Assembly: GCA_021805485.1 (NCBI GenBank)
Contig: JAJZFF010000355.1
Location: 1-11,009 of the forward strand
DNA length: 11,009 nt
Direction: 5' to 3'
Origin: Pseudomonadota bacterium
GTDB taxonomy: Bacteria; Pseudomonadota; Alphaproteobacteria; Acetobacterales; Acetobacteraceae
Under the pieces are notes generated by a model. The model saw nothing but the letters and a program-made list of their open reading frames with translations, did not search any database and was not told where the DNA came from. The position numbers and the translations under genes were made by a program. The stretch's first letter is position 1, and every line of letters starts with the position of its first letter. Shown here one piece after another: positions 7,474-11,009 of this stretch.

Positions 7474-7713
7474 TTATTCGGCTTTCTTTTTCTCGATATA
7501 GTCGATGGCGTCCTTCACGGTGCCGATCTTTTCGGCGGCGTCCTCGGGGATTTCCACGCCGAAGGCTTCCTCGAAGGCCATCACCAGTTCGACGGTGTCG
7601 AGGCTGTCCGCGCCCAGATCGTCGATGAAGGAGGCTTCCGGGGTCACCTTGGCTTCGTCCACGCCGAGATGCTCGACGACGATCTTCTTAACTTTTTCGG
7701 CGACTTCACTCAT
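7474..7713 (-). CDS. acpP: Acyl carrier protein
   Basis: This 79-residue acidic helical protein carries growing acyl chains on 4'-phosphopantetheine. The attachment site is Ser37 in [19 protein letters not shown], with the typical helix II that contacts Fab enzymes. It starts [12 protein letters not shown] and ends in a lysine-rich IEKKKAE. The ATG at 7713 is supported by AGGAG (7724-7728 on the + strand) 10 nt upstream. The 21 in-frame codons upstream lack family resemblance and are left out. A 179-bp gap separates it from fabG, so acpP-fabF-mltG probably has its own promoter, although I could not pick a convincing one. Confidence 0.98.
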   Translation of the reverse strand: MSEVAEKVKKIVVEHLGVDEAKVTPEASFIDDLGADSLDTVELVMAFEEAFGVEIPEDAAEKIGTVKDAIDYIEKKKAE

Positions 7714-7807
7714 CGAATTCGTGCTCCTGTAGCGATTATCGATCGTTGGGCGGTTTGAACCGGCGGCGTCGACCATCCCGCCACCGGTCGAATGGATAGC
7801 ATGCGTT

Positions 7808-7838
7808 GATCATGCCGCACGAGGCTGGCGTCATGATC
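7808..7838. promoter_or_regulatory. Dyad-symmetric site in fabG-acpP gap
   Basis: GATCATG (7808-7814) and CATGATC (7832-7838) form a 7-bp inverted repeat with a 17-nt spacer, about 95 bp upstream of the acpP start. It could be an operator or a weak transcript hairpin. A 7-bp match of this kind could also occur by chance in a 179-bp gap. Confidence 0.2.
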
Positions 7839-7892
7839 GCTGCGAAAGTCCGGCGCGCTTAGCATGGTTCGCCCGGTCGCGCCAACCGCGGC

Positions 7893-8642
7893 TCAGATCA
7901 TGGCCATGCCGCCATTCACGTGCAGCACCGCGCCGGTGACCCAGGCGGCCGCGTCGGAGGCGAGATAGGCGACGGAGGCTGCGATATCCTCCGGCTTGCC
8001 GAGGCGGCCGAGCGGGATCTTGTCCGCAAGCGAGGCACGCTGCGCCTCGTTCAGGGCATCGGTCATCGCCGTCTCGATGAAGCCGGGGGCGACGAGATTG
8101 ACCGTGATGTTGCGCGAGGCAACTTCCTGCGCCATCGCTTTGGTCATGCCGATCAGGCCGGCCTTGGCGGCGGCGTAGTTCACCTGGCCCGGGTTGCCGG
8201 TGCTGCCGACGATGCTGCCGATATTGATGATCCGCCCGCTGCGGCGGCGCATCATCCCCTTCATGACGGCACGGGAGAGGCGGAACGGCGCGGCAAGGTC
8301 GACGTCCATCACGCTGGCCCAGGCCTCGTCCGACATGCGCAGCAGAAGGCCGTCGCGGGTCAGGCCGGCATTGTTCACCAGGATGTCGATGTGGCCGAGA
8401 GCCGATTCGGCCGCGGCGATCAGCGCATCGGCGGCCTTCGGGTCGGACAGGTCGGCCGGGCAGACATGGGCGCGTTCGCCGAGTTCGGCGGCGAGCGCCG
8501 TGAGGTTTGCCTCGCGGGTGCCGGAGAGGGCGACGGCCGCGCCGAGGCCGTGCAGCGTGCGCGCAATCGCGGCGCCGATGCCGCCGGAGGCGCCGGTGAC
8601 CAGCGCCGTGCGGCCTTCGAGCGAAAAGAGTTCAGCCGACAT
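7893..8642 (-). CDS. fabG: 3-oxoacyl-[acyl-carrier-protein] reductase
   Basis: This 249-residue short-chain dehydrogenase reduces beta-ketoacyl-ACP with NADPH. Visible motifs are the cofactor loop TGASGGIG (16-23), DILVNNAG (86-93), and the catalytic Ser143 (NIGSIVGSTGNPGQ), Tyr156 and Lys160 (VNYAAAKAGLIGMTKA). Further FabG hallmarks are VASRNITVNLVAPGFIETAMT and the C-terminal HVNGGMAMI. The position of the fourth SDR tetrad residue, usually Asn in VNL, is Asp115 (VMDVDLAAPF). The ATG at 8642 lies inside the end of fabD, overlapping it by 11 bp, which suggests tight coupling. A general SDR is unlikely given the fabD/acpP context and the FabG-specific C-terminus. Confidence 0.96.
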   Translation of the reverse strand: MSAELFSLEGRTALVTGASGGIGAAIARTLHGLGAAVALSGTREANLTALAAELGERAHVCPADLSDPKAADALIAAAESALGHIDILVNNAGLTRDGLLLRMSDEAWASVMDVDLAAPFRLSRAVMKGMMRRRSGRIINIGSIVGSTGNPGQVNYAAAKAGLIGMTKAMAQEVASRNITVNLVAPGFIETAMTDALNEAQRASLADKIPLGRLGKPEDIAASVAYLASDAAAWVTGAVLHVNGGMAMI

Positions 8643-9591
8643 GCTTCGCCAACTCCTCGAGTTCGGCAGGTGTGCCGCAGGACAATGCTTCGGCGTCCGG
8701 CGCGATGCGCCGCGCGAGGCCGGAAAGCACCTTGCCCGCGCCGAGTTCGATGAAGCGGGTAACGCCGAGCGCGGTCATGGTGGCCACCGATTCGCGCCAG
8801 CGCACGGGTGCCGTCACCTGCTCGACGAGCTTGGCCACGATGTCCGCCGGGTCGGTCACCTTGGCCGCGGTCACGTTGGCGATCAGCGGCACGACCGGGG
8901 CATTGACCGCAACGCCCGCGAGCGCCTCGCGCATCGCCTCGGCCGCGGGGGCCATCAGCGCGCAATGGAAGGGGGCGGAGACCGGCAGTTTCAGGGCGCG
9001 CTTGACGCCGCGGCCACGGGCGATCTCGATCGCCCGGTCAACGGCGGTGGCGGTGCCGGAAATCACGACCTGGCCGCCGCCGTTGTCGTTGGCGACGGAG
9101 ACGACCTCGTGTCCGTCCGGACCTTCGGCGGCCTCGGTGCAGATCGATTCGGCGGCGTCGAGCTCGACGCCGAGCAGCGCGGCCATCGCCCCCAGGCCGG
9201 GCGGCACGGCCTTCTGCATCGCGTTGCCGCGGATCCTGAGCAGGCGGGCGGCATCGGCCAGGGCGAAGGTGCCGGCGGCGGCGAGCGCCGAATATTCGCC
9301 GAGCGAATGGCCGGCGACCACAGCCGCGCGGTCGGCAATGCGGATCCCGGCTTCCTTCTCGAGGCAGCGCAGCACCGCGATCGACATCGCCATCAGCGCC
9401 GGCTGGGCATTCTCGGTGAGGGTCAGTTCCTCGGCCGGCCCCTCGAACATCAGGCGGGAGAGTTTCTGCTTGAGAACCTCGTCCACTTCCTCGAACACCT
9501 CGCGCGCCGGCGCGAAGGCGGCCGCGAGGTCGCGCCCCATGCCCACGACCTGGCTGCCCTGTCCTGGAAAGATGAAGGCGTTTACCGCCAT
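8632..9591 (-). CDS. fabD: Malonyl-CoA:ACP transacylase
   Basis: This 319-residue enzyme (family about 310) loads malonyl from CoA onto ACP, supplying the extender unit for FabF. It begins with FIFPGQGSQVVGMG (6-19). The catalytic Ser96 lies in the GHSLGEYSA nucleophile elbow. Arg121 in RIRGNAMQ binds the malonyl carboxylate, and His209 in PVSAPFHCALM completes the dyad. Near the C-terminus it has the ELGAGKVLSGL stretch. The ATG at 9591 has AGGAG (9601-9605 on the + strand) 9 nt upstream. It is the first gene of the fab cluster, followed by fabG with an 11-bp overlap. Confidence 0.98.
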   Translation of the reverse strand: MAVNAFIFPGQGSQVVGMGRDLAAAFAPAREVFEEVDEVLKQKLSRLMFEGPAEELTLTENAQPALMAMSIAVLRCLEKEAGIRIADRAAVVAGHSLGEYSALAAAGTFALADAARLLRIRGNAMQKAVPPGLGAMAALLGVELDAAESICTEAAEGPDGHEVVSVANDNGGGQVVISGTATAVDRAIEIARGRGVKRALKLPVSAPFHCALMAPAAEAMREALAGVAVNAPVVPLIANVTAAKVTDPADIVAKLVEQVTAPVRWRESVATMTALGVTRFIELGAGKVLSGLARRIAPDAEALSCGTPAELEELAKHVG

Positions 9592-9634
9592 GCTCCGTTT
9601 CTCCTGTCGTGTCGGCGACGTGGCCGGCGGCGTT

Positions 9635-9650
9635 CCGCCCGTCCGGGCGG
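9635..9650. repeat. GC hairpin in fabD leader
   Basis: CCGCCCG (9635-9641) and CGGGCGG (9644-9650) form a perfect 7-bp stem with a 2-nt gap, 44 nt upstream of the fabD ATG. It could fold in the fabD mRNA leader. No T-tract follows on the minus strand, so a terminator for the upstream export gene is not supported. Confidence 0.35.
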
Positions 9651-9680
9651 TCCCGTGTTTACATGCGCTGACGGAGGCGC

Positions 9681-9709
9681 GGGGTAGATGCAGCGCGCGC
9701 GCAAGTCAA
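9681..9709 (-). promoter_or_regulatory. Candidate fabD promoter
   Basis: On the minus strand TTGACT (9709-9704) is followed after 17 nt by TACCCC (9686-9681). The -35 is near consensus but the -10 is weak. The implied leader of roughly 80 nt would contain the GC hairpin at 9635-9650. The 148-bp gap after the polysaccharide export gene makes a promoter here likely, though this exact one is uncertain. Confidence 0.3.
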
Positions 9710-9739
9710 TCTTTCGTCAACCTCCCGGTATCCATTTGT

Positions 9740-10330
9740 TCAGAAATGCCGCTCGAACACCCGGATCACGTCGCCCGGCTCGATCAGGGCGGAGACCGGC
9801 GCGCGATATTCGCGGGGGGTGCCGCCGGTCACCCGGATCACGCCCACTTCCGATTCCGCCGCCCGATAGGTGAACCCGCCGGCAAGGGAGACGGCGGCCA
9901 GCACCGTCATGCCCGGTTCGAACGCATACTGGTCGGGCTTGTTCACCTCGCCGAGGATCGAGAACGGGCGATAGGCCTTCACCTCCACCGCCACGGCCGG
10001 ATGGCGCAGGATGCCCTTCGCCACCAGCGCGCGCGCGATGGCGCGGCGCAGCGCCGCCGTGGTCCGGCCGGCGGCGCGCACCGGGCCGAGCAGCGGCAGG
10101 TCGATCATGCCGGAGGCGTCGACGAGGTAGGTTGCCGTGAGCTGCTTCTGGCCGAACACGACGACGCGCAGACGGTCGCCTGTGCCGAGCCGATAGCCTC
10201 CGGGCGGGGCGGGCGGCAGGGGCGGCAGGCCGCTCCAGGCCGCGCAGCCGGACAACAAAGCCGGTGCGGCGAGGGCGGACACGGCCGTGGCGAGCAGATG
10301 GCGACGTGTTTCGCGGCGGAATTTCGGCAT
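9740..10330 (-). CDS. Polysaccharide export lipoprotein, short Wza/GumB type
   Basis: This 196-residue outer-membrane polysaccharide export (auxiliary) protein is much shorter than E. coli Wza (about 380) and is of the GumB/EpsA-like small class. Residues 1-29 are a lipoprotein signal with lipobox LSGC (Cys29). The TRRHLL within it faintly resembles a Tat motif. After a Pro-rich linker comes a Poly_export domain: YRLGTGDRLRVVVFGQKQLTATYLVDASG (46-74), then IDLPLLGPVRAAGRT (76-90). An SLBB-like domain follows, with FSILGEVNKPDQYAFEPGMTVLAAVSLAGGFTYRA (123-157). It ends with IEPGDVIRVFERHF. The ATG at 10330 is preferred over one 13 codons upstream because GAGGG (10340-10344 on the + strand) sits 9 nt before it and the signal peptide then has normal length. 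It is divergent from a GumC/Wzz-type gene, its expected partner in envelope-spanning export. Confidence 0.92.
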   Translation of the reverse strand: MPKFRRETRRHLLATAVSALAAPALLSGCAAWSGLPPLPPAPPGGYRLGTGDRLRVVVFGQKQLTATYLVDASGMIDLPLLGPVRAAGRTTAALRRAIARALVAKGILRHPAVAVEVKAYRPFSILGEVNKPDQYAFEPGMTVLAAVSLAGGFTYRAAESEVGVIRVTGGTPREYRAPVSALIEPGDVIRVFERHF

Positions 10331-10360
10331 CACATGCAACCCTCGCCAGAAAATAGGCAA

Positions 10361-10405
10361 AATATACAACTTAAAATTGACTTAATTTCGTGTCGCAGAC
10401 AGAAT
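10361..10405. promoter_or_regulatory. AT-rich divergent promoter region of the exopolysaccharide genes
   Basis: On the + strand TTGACT (10377-10382), a 17-nt spacer and CAGAAT (10400-10405) make a plausible sigma70 promoter for the GumC/Wzz-type gene. On the minus strand TATATT (10366-10361) is a possible -10 for the export lipoprotein, without a good -35. Two direct repeats ACTTAA (10369-10374 and 10380-10385) are spaced 11 bp apart, one helical turn, and the second overlaps the + strand -35. They are candidate regulator contacts. Confidence 0.4.
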
Positions 10406-10468
10406 GCACAGGCAAGGGTTGGCTTTGCAAACCGGGCGGGTTTCCGGTGAACAGGAATCGGTTCTGAA

Positions 10469-11009
10469 ATGGACACCGCGGCAAAAGCGCGAGACCGGGT
10501 CAGGCAGATCGGGGGGACAGCCGATCCGATCGATGCATTGCGCGCCGTTCGCCGCCATTGGCGCCTTGCCGTGCTGGTCGCGCTTGGCCTGCCATTGCTG
10601 TCGCTCGGCGCGCTTTCGCGCATGCGGCCGGTATACACGGCGACCGGAACGCTTCTCTACAATCCAGTCGATTTCAACCCGAAGTTGCTACGCGGCGTGG
10701 TCGAGACGCGGCAGGTCACCGATGCGCTGATGGCCAGCCAGGCAGCCATTCTGAAGAGCCCGGCCGTGGTGGCGCGAGTCATCGACGGGCTCGGTCTGGG
10801 CGCGAGCCCGGAATTCGACCCCGCGCGGCAGCGTCCCTCCCTGTTGCGGCGCTGGCTCGGCAGCGCCGGCCCGCCGCTTCCGGTTGCGCCGGACGCGTTG
10901 CGCGACGCCGTCACCGCCCGGTTTCACATCGACGTCCCGGCCGGTTCCCAGTTGATCAACGTATCCTTCACCGCCCACGATCCGGCGCTGGCCGCACGGG
11001 CGGCGAACG
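10469..11009 (+). CDS. Wzz/GumC-type polysaccharide chain-length or co-polymerase protein, C-terminus beyond window
   Basis: The first 180 codons are present and the frame is open to the right edge. A cytoplasmic N-terminus (1-30, with PIDALRAVRRHWRL) leads into one transmembrane helix (about 33-50, LAVLVALGLPLLSLGALS). The periplasmic Wzz-like strand MRPVYTATGTLLYNP follows at 52-66. Further on, a VTDALMASQAAILKSPAVVARVIDGLGL stretch and SQLINVSFTAHDPALAARAAN match the conserved region of GumC/Wzz polysaccharide co-polymerases, in which periplasmic helices follow. Whether a C-terminal tyrosine-kinase domain (Wzc type) exists cannot be seen. The ATG at 10469 is preceded at 11 nt by AGGAA (10453-10457). 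It is divergent from the Wza/GumB-type lipoprotein, consistent with an exopolysaccharide export locus continuing to the right. Confidence 0.88.
   Translation, partial: MDTAAKARDRVRQIGGTADPIDALRAVRRHWRLAVLVALGLPLLSLGALSRMRPVYTATGTLLYNPVDFNPKLLRGVVETRQVTDALMASQAAILKSPAVVARVIDGLGLGASPEFDPARQRPSLLRRWLGSAGPPLPVAPDALRDAVTARFHIDVPAGSQLINVSFTAHDPALAARAAN

Noticed and set aside
7735..7740. GATAAT on the minus strand as a -10 box for acpP
   Set aside because: No -35 lies at suitable spacing, and transcription from it would start within the ribosome binding site of acpP.
8194..10450. Two long + strand open frames (497 and 592 residues) antisense to fabG, fabD and the export gene
   Set aside because: They oppose firmly identified genes, have Ala/Arg/Gly/His-rich composition and no recognisable motifs, as expected of mirror frames in GC-rich DNA.

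Overview
The window is GC-rich, densely coded bacterial chromosome with alphaproteobacterial gene order. It carries a PBP-activator lipoprotein gene divergent from rsmI, a dapD-dapE pair, and the fabD-fabG-acpP-fabF-mltG cluster. The family could be Acetobacteraceae/Rhodospirillales, but that is an inference and the genus cannot be read from the sequence. Nearly all genes are housekeeping genes. There is no sign of phage, transposase, CRISPR, tRNA or rRNA, and no gene-free stretch exceeds 300 bases.

Layout. (1) Positions 1-555 (-) hold the N-terminal part of a periplasmic-binding-fold lipoprotein of the penicillin-binding-protein activator type. It overlaps head-to-head with rsmI (540-1439, +), the 16S rRNA C1402 2'-O-methyltransferase. 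(2) Positions 3967-1414 (-) form a translationally coupled operon, dapD - dapE - five-helix membrane protein, with stop/start overlaps of 4 bases at both junctions. DapD and DapE are consecutive enzymes of the succinylase route to meso-diaminopimelate and lysine. (3) Positions 4073-5041 (+), divergent from dapD, encode a GAF-like protein with a GGDEF-type domain whose signature is destroyed. (4) Positions 5042-5172 are a non-coding gap between convergent genes, holding two perfect palindromes in what looks like a diverged tandem duplication. (5) Positions 9591-5173 (-) carry fabD, fabG, acpP, fabF and mltG. These are type II fatty acid synthesis genes followed by the endolytic murein transglycosylase. 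(6) Positions 9740-11009 are the edge of an exopolysaccharide export locus: a short Wza/GumB-type outer-membrane lipoprotein (-) and, divergently, the start of a Wzz/GumC-type chain-length/co-polymerase protein (+), separated by an AT-rich control region.

Functionally the window is centred on the cell envelope: peptidoglycan precursor (DapD/DapE), peptidoglycan synthesis control and cleavage (PBP activator, MltG), membrane lipid (Fab enzymes) and surface polysaccharide export. I found no convincing new multi-gene system. The items most worth a second look are the tandem palindromes at 5040-5166, the GAF/degenerate-GGDEF protein, and the uncharacterised membrane protein coupled to dapE.
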